From the NCBI GenBank assembly GCA_037043455.1, contig JAWPHD010001285.1, positions 244,001 to 308,000 of the forward strand: a stretch of 64,000 nt of DNA. The letters run 5' to 3'. How positions within the stretch are numbered: the stretch's first letter is position 1; the number at the start of each line of letters is the position of its first letter. This document shows positions 44,210 to 58,300 of the stretch, one piece after another. The translations under genes and the position numbers were made by a program. Under the pieces are notes generated by a model, which was given only the letters and a program-made list of their open reading frames with translations, was not told the DNA's origin and made no database searches. The DNA comes from Cyrtodaria siliqua. Its lineage: Eukaryota > Mollusca > Bivalvia > Adapedonta > Hiatellidae.

Positions 44210-46300
44210 TCATTCTCGCCCTCGATCGATACTTGTATCATCTCTCGTGTTTGGCGCTTGTAATTATGGGGGAAAAAATAGTCCGGCCAGGTGATTTGCA
44301 TAATATAGCTAGGGACCAAAATTCAGGTTTTAGTACCCAATCTAGACACGCCGGACAAAAGCAGCAAACTTTCCTCAAATGTGTGTTTTATATTTCTATG
44401 TACTTTTAAAAGGGTCTCCAAAGATTCGTGAATCCCTAAATATATTAGGATTATATGCACACCGAATAACCACACCGCGGATAGTCTATTCTATTCTATT
44501 CTGTTCACTCAACAGATTAGGTCTATAATGGGGCAATGAAAAAGCCAGGTATGATAGTAACCCGGTTTGGACACTAAAACCGGGCTATCTACCGGCGGCA
44601 AATTTCTTGCTTTTCCGGCTGTTTTTGACGATTTCCTCCCAGAAATGTGTATAAAAGTAATTATAGGTGTGTTATTTATTGTCAAATACCCCCCCAAAAA
44701 TAATATAAAAACAGTTTAAACCAATCTACAGAAGACGATTATTTTCGAATATACGGCCTCGAAATGGTACAGTAAATTAGCGCACATAAACAAACAGTGT
44801 TTTGTAAACCGTTGTTGTTTTCCTGTGCTTGAATAAGATACATACTACATTGGAGATGTTTTACTCAAAATACTGATGGAGATTGATGGTAATATGAACT
44901 AAGGTAAGACTTTAAAGCGAAGTTATTTGCTTACAGTGAAGGTCATATGAAAAAATGCAATAAAAATCAGAGGAGGAGTGTGTGAGTGTGATAAGGTAGA
45001 ATTCTACCTCTTTTTGCGAGCATAAAATGTCTATATTCTTGACAAATATCACTTGTACATGTAAGAGCACCATTTTGGGCCAACAGTGAACGATAAAAAC
45101 ATATAGAAGGGAGACGCCTACTCCTTGTGGCCCCAACCCTTTTGCAGACTATTGTAAATGTTGCAATATATTATATTTAAAACAAACCTAAAACCAAACC
45201 TACTCCCAAACACTTCCCCACTCGGGCGCTTATTAGGAGTATGTTGAAAACAGGCCGTGCCATGCTCCTGATTAGTTAATTTGGATTCTTGACAGGGACA
45301 TGAGCTCACATTCCCTGCCTGAAAATTATATATTTACCTGAGCCATCAGGCGAGGAACAATTTAATTTCTAGGCAGACAATGTGAGCCCAAAGTTGGTAC
45401 CACTAGCTAAAGAAAAACACACACACACACAAACACGGGTGTAGGAACGTTTCAAATTTGTTTTTTGGTGTGTGGGGGGGGGGGGGGGGGTGCGGGGTAA
45501 GTTTCAGTTATTGGGGTGACAAAACGTTAGTCTAACCGCAGCTCTAGTACTTCTCTAATGTCTGGTCTCCCCACAATGAATGTTACATAAACCAGATCGA
45601 AGCTTTCCAAAGCAGGGTCTCAGCTCGATGGGAAAAACACGACTATGGACAGACTTCAAGCGTCACAGAGATGTTCCACTCCTTGAAATAGAGAACACTT
45701 GACCAGCGACATAGATAGTAGGCTCTCCCTCTGCTTCAAGATCACCAACAGTCTTATAGCTATCCCACTTGAGGACTATATGACAATGACAAACAGACTT
45801 TTTTAATTTCCCGTCTCTCGGTTAATGACGTCATTGAGACGTTGCGATGTCAATATATCCAACCGCAATAAACGGGACAATTTTGGCTTAATAAATGGGT
45901 GGAATAAACACTGAGTGCTCATTCTGTTGACTGGGGAAATTATCATACAGTCCAGCGATAAAAATGAAGGACCATCCGAACACTGTGGAGACTTTCTTGA
46001 GCCCATCATATCTGAACCGGGTATACATGTTTTTCTGTATTTACCTACTTTTCTGTAGAGCGAACGCCTCGGCACTACATGCTTCGGCTGAGTTCGCTAT
46101 TATTATTTGTTTAGAGTTATAAGTGGACCGGAAATTCATGCCGTTAAGTAGCGATTTAATGATAATCTTGTACATTGTGTTTAATTCAAGAATAATTATA
46201 ATGTATTAACCAACAGATGGAACATCCCTCTACAATGTTCTTGTATGTATTGAATTAATTTACAAGTGATTAAAGATCAGAATATAACATTAACTTCTAT
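44210..46300. other. region upstream of the KDZ-like gene, no confirmed exon
   Basis: Simple sequences occur at 45418-45433 (AC repeat) and 45474-45490 (G run). A mixed-composition block at 45800-46130 could contain the promoter or first exon of the downstream gene. I see no convincing start exon, and the ORF at 45803-46075 on the minus strand has no recognised motif. Confidence 0.35.
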
Positions 46301-46306
46301 ATTCAG

Positions 46307-46383
46307 GTACGTTTCACAGCTTTGTCACACCAATTTGGAAAACTTTTTAACCCTGATGCAGTAAGAAAACAGTATCATGGAAG
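46307..46383 (+). CDS. exon 1 of those recognised
   Basis: AG acceptor before 46307 and GTAATT donor after 46383. Only one frame is open and reads VRFTALSHQFGKLFNPDAV and on. It ends in phase 2, whereas the next exon needs phase 1, so an exon between them or a small frameshift is implied. Confidence 0.55.
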
Positions 46384-49300
46384 GTAATTGTATTGGATCC
46401 AGATGTTAAAAATTAAATGTATTGCATTTTCCATTTGAGACATGTGACAGGAGTAATATTTAGACAGTAATAGACATGTAATTAAGAATTTTTTTCCAGT
46501 TATTTGAAATAAGGCTTTTTTTTTTTTTTTTTAGGATGACCTACCCAAAAAGAGGGTTAAAATGAAAAAAAAAAGTTTTGTTTCCAGATAAATTGTCTTC
46601 ATTGTAAAAGGTTTGAATACCCACTAAAAGGAACTACATTTTCCTAAACTATATTAAATCTTCTTTTTTTTGCAAATGAAAACTATTGTCCTTTGTATTT
46701 TTTTAGCTCAACTTTCTCTAATAAAAAAAGCTATTGTCAACACTTGATTGTCATCGTCTGCATCCCCTGGTTAAAGTTGATTGTAAGCTTGTATCTATGA
46801 AACTTGTTTACATAATGCACCGATAGGCGATGCACCAAAATCATGTAAAACTATTTAATAATAAAAAAAAATTCTGAACTAATGGCGCACAATTTAAAGT
46901 CAATCCTTTATAACTTTAATAGGTTATCATCTAAATGATAAAAGTTGAAACTGTGTTGACGTTTTTGACCTAAGTGTATTTTTAAATTTTCAGTGTCCTT
47001 GGACTCGACATCTTTTTCTCATCTAAAGAAAAGGCCTCGTCCATCCTCTTTATATCAACAAAGTCACAGGAAGAAAAATAGAAATGAGAGTTGTGGGGTA
47101 AATATAAATTCAATAAACTGCATGTTTTTATTATTGTCTGTCCATTCAAAATATTTGCTTAAATCTACTTAGCGGAGATTTCTTAGCTGATTTTCACAAC
47201 TTTTATCCTTGTAGTGCTTGGATAGGCTAATGCTTCTTTTTGGTTCATCTTGGAATTACATTTTGGTCAACATAAACTATAAATCCGTATATAGGTCATA
47301 AAGGTTTTAAAAAATTACCTACTTTATGTACATGCTTGTAGACAAACTTTGTATATGGTCATGATGGACCTGATCAGTATTTAGCTAAATTTCTTAAACA
47401 GTAATAGTGATTATGACATAAGGTGTGTTGGTAAACTAAACCCATGAAATAAATGTCATAAACTAATACACTGGTGTAAAAAATATGCAAATGAAGGCCA
47501 ATTTATTTCTCAGCTTGCTCTGTTAAGCTTGGTGCAAACTTAATTAATTACAGAAATCAACGAGAAAGTTCCCATTCACTGCTCAGTGCTGTATGACAAT
47601 GATATATACATAGATATATATATACAGATATATAGGCACTGACCAGATTACTAATAAACGTTTGTTAACTTATGTGGCCGTGTGGTTCCCGGGGGCCCTG
47701 TGACCCTGTTTGCAGAGGGGTAGAATCCCCTCAAATTCATGTTCATGTTATCATTTTATGTTAATGTTCATTAAAGGTCTTCATCATGATCCTTGCATTG
47801 TTTCAGGTGCGATCTCGCTCACATCAAAAGAGCAGTGGCAGAAAAACAATAAACGTGGCTCCAGTGTAAATGGGGGGGGGGGGGGGGGGCGTCCGTGGCC
47901 GAGTGGTTAACGTCTCTGACTTGAAATCACTTGCCCCTCACCGCTGTAGGTTCGATCCCTCAGGGGCCTAGGAATCTTTATGTGAGGAAGCTATCCAGCT
48001 GGCTTGCGGAACGTCGGAGGTTCTACCCAGGTGCCCGCCCGTGCACGAAAATTGCCCGGAGGAGCACGTGGGGTCTTCCTCCACCAATGGAAGCTGGAAA
48101 GTCGCCATATGACCTTAGCTGTTGGTGCGACTATAAAATCAAATTCAATCAATCAATCCAGTGTAAATGGAGTCTTTACGATAGAAGTTGCAGCAACTCT
48201 GCAGTTCAGGGTGAGAGGTTTTAGGCCTATTTTCCATATTTTATGTCGATGTACATGGAGGATGAGCCTGGCATGTTCATGCCTGTTAGGCGCCACTAAC
48301 CTTTCATCTGTTGGTGCGTCATAAAACCCAATTCAATTGTTATGTGGCATTTTTTGTTTTTTGTGATAAAGAATGTTCCACAATCGCGCCTATTTAATGT
48401 TGAATTAACTAAACTTTATATATGACATGGTTTTCATTCTTGATACCACACAGAAATGCCTAAAGTAGGTAATTGACTCATACTTTCTCAGTTCAACATT
48501 TAAGCTCAAGTCTTAAGACATCTAGCTCATTTATTACTTAATGCAATTAAACTTAATATGATATATCTGCTACATACATATGTTTATAATAATAAGTCAT
48601 TCCATTGTTTATTGGCTACTTCTTTGTGGTGTTGTTGTTTTGCAGTATTTAAAAGTATTACATTAAAAACAACTTAATTTGCTTTATTTCATTTGACATT
48701 CTAAAGCAGACATCAACCAAATGTGAAGAAAAACAACTATTTTTCACGGATCCAGATATCAAAGCTGTAGAACTTGAGATACAGGTAAGTTTAACTGATT
48801 AGTGCTGTGCATGAACATGATAGACTAAGACATGATATAAAAATAAGCAAGAAGAATTTGACCGATGGAAATGGGCTATCTTAAGAACATTTACAGGGCT
48901 TGACGTTAACTTTGTGGACAGCTTGCACTCCCCAAAGTATTTTTTTTTATATAAGGCTGTACTGTTTGTATGCTATTGTTACAAACAACATATACCACAA
49001 AAAATACAAAAGAAATAAGAAATACTGAATTTTTATCAAATTCAAGCGTGTTCTCGTCAGGACTTTTTTCCACCAAATTGGGAAGAGGCCCAGGCCTGTC
49101 CAGTTACAGAAAAAGAATGTGCTTGTATTGGGAAAAATGTAAGATTTCATAAATTCGGTAAATATGACAATGATATCCTTTATTTATATTTTCATCCATT
49201 ATTTATTATGATTACTAACTTCTCTTGACTTAACAAACAAAAAACATTGCATAATGTATGCTTTTTATCAAATTCTGAGAGAATGCTGCCTTCTGATTGG

Positions 49301-52300
49301 GAAAGATTTCTGCCAAAATTGGGAAAAAACGGTCAAATTTTCAATTGGGAAGAGGGCTTTTACAGGCCTCTGTTATATATGGTAAAAAAAAAACTGCTCG
49401 TATTTGTATAGCGAAAAGTTTGTCTGGTGCCAGTATGCAACAGTCTTAACAATCTTGATTGGCCAAGCAATTATACCGTGAATACTATGTAGAAAAAACT
49501 ATTGTATTATATTCTGTTAATCTGTTAATTCAGACCATAGCACAGTCTATCGATCACAATTGCATTTATAGGAAATGAAAGCGTCTCATAACAAAATGGC
49601 GTGGAAACGTGGACCTAAGCAATGCATTATCAGACTAGTGAATTTGGTCATATATAATCCTTGTCCGTCAGTTTCAAGTTGCCCATTGGGATTGAGCCTT
49701 TGAGACTTTACCTGCCCGTATCAATGTTTTACCTGTCCTGGGCATGTCCTTAACGTCCAGCCCTGCATTTATCAGGTTTAAAATAAATACACAGTACAGG
49801 TAATGAGTTCTGTTACCTCCATTGTATGTAATAATTGTCAATTGCTTGAAAAAAACAGATTTAAATATGCAACAATTATGTCCCAAAATTTTTAACTGAT
49901 GTTGGATATATTCTAGTTTAATATTGAATAGATGTTTTGTCTATTAAAGCAAGACGATGAATGTGAAGCCTATTATCAGGCAGTGCTGATGTCACGGGGG
50001 TTTGGCATAGTGAGTTCTCACTACAGATCATTCATGGTTCAAGAAAAAAATGAGAACAGAAAACTGGTGGTACATTTTTTTTAATTAAACATGCCTCGAC
50101 TCTTGATTGTGGATTATTGTATGTGATTCTTTTAACTAGCCTCTACAAATAATTAGAATGCTCATGCTGTTAGGTTATCGATTGCTACCAATAATTATAG
50201 TTTATCTATGTAAATAGATAAAGGATGGCTATCTACTCGGTTGAGCAACCATTTCACATTTTTCCACCTTTATTTTACATCATTTTTAAGGATAATAATA
50301 ATAAGGGGCTGGCGTGGCGCCACTGAGTTCCGTCGGTGTGTTCTTGGGCCAGACACTTTACCTTAGCCTCGTCCGTCGGATGGGGACGTAAACCGGGCGG
50401 TCCCGTGTATCGGTCTATCCTTCGAGCACGTTAAAGAACCATAGGAATCTATTCGATAATAAGAGTAGGGCAGGTTCCCGGATTCCTATGTATCCTTCCC
50501 CTCTCTCTGGGGCGGCTCTAAGTAACCTATACTGTGTTGATGAGCCGTTAAACATCATTCAATTCAATTTTAAGGATAATAGCTTCATTCGGGTCAATCG
50601 ATCACTCTTCTGATGTTTTAATTTTAAGTTTTTATGTTTCATTCTATATCTCATGGACTAAATGAGCGGTCTTGGTAGGTTAGTCAATAAAGCCTATGTG
50701 GTTCACTACCATGCAGCAGGGATGGAAAGCTTATCTCGTCTCGTCTGAGGTTGCTGTCCCAGTATAACATAACAAGATGTGTTGCTGTAATATAAAACCC
50801 CAGAACTAAATGTACTAGAGCTTCGAACCTCTGACAAGACTTTATTTTGGACATTTTATCTTTGCCTTCATTTTTAAAGTGTTGATTCTTACGGATGGAG
50901 GGAGGTGTAAAGTACTGGTTCTACCCAGGCCTCCACCACACAAAAATCTACCATCATATATAACCTTACATGTGTTGAAAATGACGTAAAACACCATTCA
51001 AACAAACAAACCAACACATCATGGGAAAATAACTAGATTATTTTTTTAATTTTCGTGTTGCTGTTATTTTTTGTTAAGTGAGGTATGAAGCCGTGTTTTT
51101 CTTTCTTTTCAGTAGATATATGTTTATTATGTAAAACAATATTAAGTGAACATTGTTTATATGTACATAGTGTTATACTTGACATTGTTCTAGTTCTATT
51201 GTTTGATAGCAGAAATCATCGAAATAGATTAAAAGTGTTGAACTCTGAATTGCAGGATGACTTTATAGTAACACAAAGAAGACCAGTATGTTCAGGTGAC
51301 CAATATAGCTGGCTTTACATCTGCCAATGTAATGCGGCAAGGACAAACGATTCTCTCCAGTATGACCTTTGAAGTTGAGAAGAACTTAGGAGAGGTTAAT
51401 TTATTGTTACAGCTCAGTGTATTTTCATTCACTTCTGTCAAAATGTAGACAAACTGTTAAAATTAACATTTATTTTAATTTAAAAATTAAAGTCTAATTA
51501 TCATCTGATAATGTTTAAACCCCATGTCATTCCGTCATACTTCATATATGTATACATGTTGTATTCACTTTTTAGCTCGACTATTCGAAGAATAAGAGAG
51601 CTTATGTAATCACCCCGGGGTCGGCGTCGGCGTCGGCGTCGGCGTTGGCGTCGGCGTCGGCGTCCCACATCAAGGTTTGCGTGTAAGCTGTGTTTACAAG
51701 TCTATATCTCTTACATTTCTTATCCTACCACAACCAAATTTGTTCATGGGCTTCCTTGTAGCATTATCTTAAGGGCTGCATAAGCAATTTTGGTTCCTGT
51801 AACCCATGGGCTCCCATGGAACCCAAATTATGATAGCCCATAAAAAGTGCCCCATTTCACATCAAATTTTGCATGTAAGCTGTGTTTACAAGTCTATATC
51901 TCTTACAATTCTTACCCTAGCACAACCAAATTTGGCCATTAACTTCCTTATAGCATTATCGTAAGGGCTGCTTAAGTAATTTTGGTGCCTGTAACCCCTG
52001 GGCTCCCATGGAACCCAAATTCTGATAGCCCTTAAAATATGTCTGTTTCACATCAAATTTTGCGTGTAAGCAGTGTTTACAGGTCTATATCTCTTACATT
52101 TTTTGTCCTAGCTGAACTAAATTTTGGAATTGGTTTCCTTATAGTATGTTGTAATGTGTTGGATAAGTAATTTTGTCTTCTGCAAATTCTGGGCTCCCAT
52201 GGAACCCAAATTGTGATGGCCCATAAAATGTGCAATAAAGGCAGATCTAGGTTTGCATGTAAGCATGTATATATCTATAATTTTGGTTTGGGATTTGTTA

Positions 52301-55300
52301 TAGCATTATGCATCTTATTACTTCGCCCATATTGGGGCATGGGCTCCCCCTCTACCCCCGCCCCAGACTTGAAACTTTTTTTTTTTTTTTTTACATATTT
52401 CTGTGTTGCTTTTGTCAATTCTTACACATATATGTTGCAACCCCCCTCCCCCCTCCCCCCTCCCACCCCTCTAACCCCATCACCCCCCCCGCACGCCCAC
52501 CTCTCACCCCATCACCCCCACCCCGCCCCAGACGTGAAAACTTTTTTTTTTTTTACATATTTCTTTGTTGTTTTAGTCAATTTTTACACATATATATTGC
52601 CCCCCCCCCCCCCCCCCCTCACCCCCCAACACTCTCCACCCCACCCCCACTTGAAACTATTATATATATTTTTTAAATATTTCTGTGTTGCTTTTGTCAA
52701 TTCTTACACATATATGTTGCAACCCCCCTCCCTCCCCCACCCCTCTCACCCCATCACCCCCAACTCCACCCCACACTTGGAACTTGTATTTATTTTTTTC
52801 ATATTTGTTTGTTGTTTTAGTCAATTCTTACACACATATGTTGCCCCCTCCCCCCCCACCCCACCAACCGACTCCCGCCTCTCATCCCCGCTTCCCCCCC
52901 CCCCCCACCCAACCCCCACTTCAAAATCTTTTTTTTTTTTTTTTTTACATATGTCTGTGTTGTTTTAGTCATTTCTTACACATATATGTTGCAACCTTCC
53001 CCGTCCCCCCACCCTGCCTCTCACCTCCCCCCCCCCCACTTGAAACTTTTTTTTTTTTTTTTTTTTTTACATATTTCTTTGTTGTTTTAGTCAATTCTTA
53101 CACATATGTTGCCCCCAACCCACTCCCGCCTCTCCCCCCGCTCTACCCCACAATCCACCTTACTTGAAACTTTTTTTTTTACATATTTCTGTGTTGCTTT
53201 TGTCAATTCTTACACATATATGTTGCCCCCTACCACGCCCCCCCCACCCCACCTACCCCCGCCTCTCACCCCCCCCCCTCCCCCACCACACTAGAATCTT
53301 TTTTTTATATGTTTTTTTTACATATTTCTTGTTGTTTTAGTCAATTCTTACACATATATGTTGCACCCTCCCCCCCCCCCCTAACACACTCCCGCCTCTC
53401 CCCCCCCCGCTCTCCCCCCACCCCAGCCCCACTTGAAACTTTTTTTTTTTTTTTTTTTTACATATTTCTGTGTTGTTTTTGTCAATTCTTACACATATAT
53501 CTTGCCCCCCCCCGCCCCCGCCCCCCCACCCCACCCCACCTCCACCCCCGCCTCTCACCCCGCCCCACTTGATTTTTTTTTTACATATTTCTTTGTTGTT
53601 TTAGTCAATTCTTACACATGTTGCCCTCCCCACCCCACCACGCCTCTACCCCATCCCCACTCAAACTCGATTTTTTTTTCTTCATATTTTTGTGTTGTTT
53701 TGGTGAATAATTACATAGCTTCTTACACATATGTTGCCCTCACCACCACCACTCCCCCCACCATCCACCCCCGCCTCTCTCCCACCCCCTCTCCGCACCC
53801 CACTTAAAACTCTTTATTTTTTTATTTTTTTTTACATATTTCTGTGTAGTTTTGGTCAGTTCTTACACATAGTTATGTTGTGCTACCAACCCCACCCCAC
53901 ATTGTTGTAGCCTTGTTTTCTGCTGGTATATACTAGCTATAAATTTATTATTCTCCGAAAAATCGAATAGTCGAGCTGCGCTGTTCTCCGACAGCTCTTG
54001 CTATTTTAACTACTATTAAAAATATATTTTCATTATTGTCTTAAATTTTGGTATTTTCTTTCTATAGAAAATGTTAAAGTTTAGATTTAATCAGCTTCTA
54101 ATATAGCATTTACCCAAACATCTTCAATATATATATTCGGACCAAGGTGGACAAGTGGAAAGTATATATATATGAAGTGAATTATTTAGGATGTAATTTT
54201 TTTTAAACCATCTTTGACCTTCTAATTTCACTTCAACTAAAGATATATTGAGCTGAAGCAAATAACGGTGTGATTTTTCTTAAGTGAAATGTATGCATGG
54301 AAACATGAACATTGACCCAAATAACTATTTAGTAATAAAAAAATTAATTTGAGGAGATATTCTTTTTTATTATTGTTTTAGGACTGTATTACTTACATTT
54401 CTGTGGTTCACCATTACCGCATTTGCTTTTAATCACAGTATGCCTTGCATCATTTCATTAAACCGTTTAGCTCAGTCGGTAGAGTAGAGTGTTCGTCATA
54501 TCGACAAGTATAATTTTAGTGTGGGCTACGACTTCAATCCCCGGAAGTGGTGCTCTTGTTTTTAGTCCCCTACCGGTCTGGACCGGAGTGGACTTTAGGT
54601 TTGCCCTCCGTTCGTCTGTCATCTTTTTGTCCGGACTGTAACTTTTTCGTGCATTGTGGGATTTTGAAATAACTTGGCACACATGTTCACCATAATGAGA
54701 CGGCGTGTCGCGCGCACGACTCAGGTCCGTAGCTCAAAGGTCATGGTCACTGTTGGAGGTTAAAGGTCAGAAATATGCTTGTCTGGGCTGTAATTTTGTC
54801 ATGCGTCGTGGGATTTTAAAATAACTTGGCACAAATGTTCACCATAATGATAAGGCGTCTCGCACGCAAGACCCAGGTCCATAGCTCAAAGGTCAAGGTC
54901 ACACTTGGAGGTTAAATGTCCGAAATAGTTGGCTAATAACAGCTTTATTTCTTTTTTTACATTATTGTGTTGACGAAACATAGTAACCTTTGACAGCACT
55001 TTCACTTTTGTGCAATTATTGTGTTAATAAAACAGTAACCTTTGACAGCAGTGCGGCTTCTGAATTGTTACTTTTCCACAAGACCCGGTAGGGGGCTATG
55101 GCCGTCCCTCGGACTGCTTCTTGTTTTTTATACCGCTACTAAATTCCGTAAAACTTTTGCTATATTTAGTAAATATTCAATAATTGTAGTTGTATAAAGT
55201 TTGTCAACATAATTATTTTGTGTATATAAGCTTAAAGTAACGGCTAATGCAGCTTTAATGTGTCGGCTTTTATGTATCTTTCATGTATCTTTCATGTATC

Positions 55301-58300
55301 TGCCATTTAATAAAGATTTAACATTTATATTTTTTCAAATAAATTGTGTAAATAGGCAGTACATATTAAAACTAGGTTTATTACTAATAACTCTTATTCC
55401 ATAATATTCCATTTAATACTTCAGACTTAGAAGGTGTTTATGAGGAATGTCATCACATCAAAATAACGAAGAAGTTGATGGAACATGTTGATCTGATGAA
55501 CAGTATTGATGCAAGGCAGGAATATTTGAGAGGTAAGATAATCAAGTACACATACCCGTTAACAGTTTAACTTGCTTTAAATCAGTTACAGATCACGGCA
55601 TAATACATTTCAGAAGGAAATTAGCGTCACCTTAGAGGAAGCATGCATGCATTTTTATTTGAATCAACAAAAGCTCATTTTTTGAAAATAAAAACGTATC
55701 TCTCACGATTAATTACACTGCATATGTTTATTTTGGTTACTTTTGCCTTGACTTCTGACCCCAAGGGTCAGAACATGGATCTGAAGCTTTGTTTGTCATC
55801 TCCACATCCTACAAGTCCGATAATACAACAACATTGCATACACACAAAATATTAGTGGTGGGCGACACGGCTAACAAGAAGAGTTATGTGATAAAAATTA
55901 AACTCTTCCTACAGGTTATATAGATTAGATTACCGGTAGTGTTTTCTCTTTAATAATAAATATCACTAAAACAATATTTTTTCCTTTAAGTATTTATTGG
56001 ATGATTAATTTATTTGCAGACAGAGATTCAAAAGAAAAGACTGTGGATCATTTGTATGTCACACTTCCTAATGAGGTAAGAGTTTATTAGGCATGCATGG
56101 CAGTACAATTCATCCCTCGCACCATTGTTCCTTAATGGGTGATTGAGTTTCTATTACCCAATAAGGAGAAGATTCCATTCTCCTATCAAACTTCTGATGC
56201 TACTTCTGTTAAGAATGAGTTCAGTCCTGATGATAAAAACTGCCTTTGTGGAAGTGAGTGGGGTGATGATCTGGAGCAGGTGATGTCACTGTATACATTG
56301 GTGTCAGCTGAGAAGGTCAAAGGTATTTATCATTTGTGTTTAAATTGTATAACAGGACATATTAGGGTATAGGGTTGACCATACATTCATCCTAAACAGT
56401 TACATTTCCTCATGTTTATACGTATTCCGAGTGCTAACTCCTGAATTATAACACACTCGTGAAACTTTATAGATAAATTGCCATTGTTGAGAGAAGGAGT
56501 CATATTGGTGTTTGTAGTTCACTATCATTTTGTACAGACATAAACAAAGAGATTAAGGTCACATTCATAATTTAAAACGCTTATCATTCTGTAATTTCTA
56601 TACTATTGAATTATACCTGCAGTTTTGAAACTTTATACAAATCCTATCCCTTGGAGCTGTATTCAAATAATGCTCTTGGTTAAACAACAAAATCTATCAA
56701 TTTTCCAGCAGGTCAAAGGTCAAAATGTATTTTAAATAAATATTGATGTAAATGTTTTGCAAGAAATTGCAATCCATTGGATTTATGGATACATCAAAGT
56801 TTGATGTTGGTTTTTAGAAATACAATGGAAATAAAAACGTAATCTTTTTTTTGTCTTTTGCTGTGCTACCATGTAATGTATTATTCACAGTTATCAACAA
56901 GTCTTGTCTCAACTGTCGTGAAGTTAAATGTTATGATGGAGTGAGTGATGGTATTCTCAATATGGGAACATATTTGGTGTCACATCAAGTCCTTCGAGCT
57001 TATATGAGGCAGTTTTTAAGTGAAGGGTAGGTCTCTGGTAATACTTTTTTTACATTATCAGTTTGATTTTATGTTTTGGGTGTTTTCTAAATATATAAAT
57101 TGATGTAGAATTATTAAAAACCTTAATAAGAAAAAATGCATTAGGGTAATTTAAAAGTGTGACATACGGCTTTGGGGCGTAATTTGTTTACAAAAAATAC
57201 AAAGCAGTAAAATGACTAATTTAAAACGTGAAATGGTCCTAAGATATAAATGGAACATTAACAGTTTCTACCGCATTAATCAATAATTATAAATTACAAC
57301 AACTATCAGATCATCGAGGAATCTCCAAGATATAAATAGCTGTCATGCAGTGCAACTTGACGATATCTATACATGATGAGTTTGTGTTAATACATTGCAT
57401 TTTTTATACCACCAATTTGCGTAACCAAAAGTTTAAAACATCTTTGAATCTTTTTATATTCTTTTTAGATTTATGGCTGATTTTAAAAATTGTCCGTCAA
57501 AAATTGTTTCTGAGCCATTACTGAAGGGAATACGTCGTAATGGACACAAATGTTAATCGCAATGAGAAGGGTGCAAGAATAAAATTATTATGTCCCTTTT
57601 TGGACTTGTTAGCTCGACTTTTGGCCAGAAAAGCTTACGGGATGGTGAGTTGTCCGTCGTCCGTTAACTTTTGCCTCGTTAGAACGATAGCAGCGCCTTC
57701 ATTTTTTATCTGATCTTTTTCAAACTTTATCAGTTTTTATTCTTTCTTTTTTTTGAACAAAATCTTATAACTGCAGACTAAATCCCATGACTCTTTTATC
57801 AATTTATGACTGATATTTATGTGTCATTTACTCGAATAGTCGAGAATGCTGTCATCCGACAGCTCTTGTTTGTTATCAATTTAATACAGAAATAATGTAT
57901 CCAAACAATTCCTTAAAAAACAAAAAACAAATCGTGTTGTTTTCGCTTTAAACAGTTTCATAATAAGTGAGTATCTGAAAAAAAAAATAATTGCACAATA
58001 ACTCACTTTACATTTATAGTATTAACCATGTCCTTCTGTCCATAGCACACTCTGTGTTTTTGGTTACTACTTTTACTAAATTGATTCTGGTTATTTTCAT
58101 TAGCTTCATTTCTAAAAAAAAATATTTGAAAGGGTAAACTTGGAAATTACCGAAAACAACGAGTCAACAATTGTGCTACACTCTTCTTTCACGTATATAA
58201 AAAGTGGCGATTTTTATGGATGGTGGGAGGTATACAGTACTGGTTCTATCCAAGAATAAGTGGGTAGTCTGCCTCCAACACCAAAAATCGAACCTTATAT

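Noticed and set aside
52213..53807. Long proline-rich ORFs of 122-251 residues
   Set aside because: They read the C-tracts and T-tracts of the minisatellite (poly-Pro and poly-Phe); several frames are open at once and no start context or domain exists.
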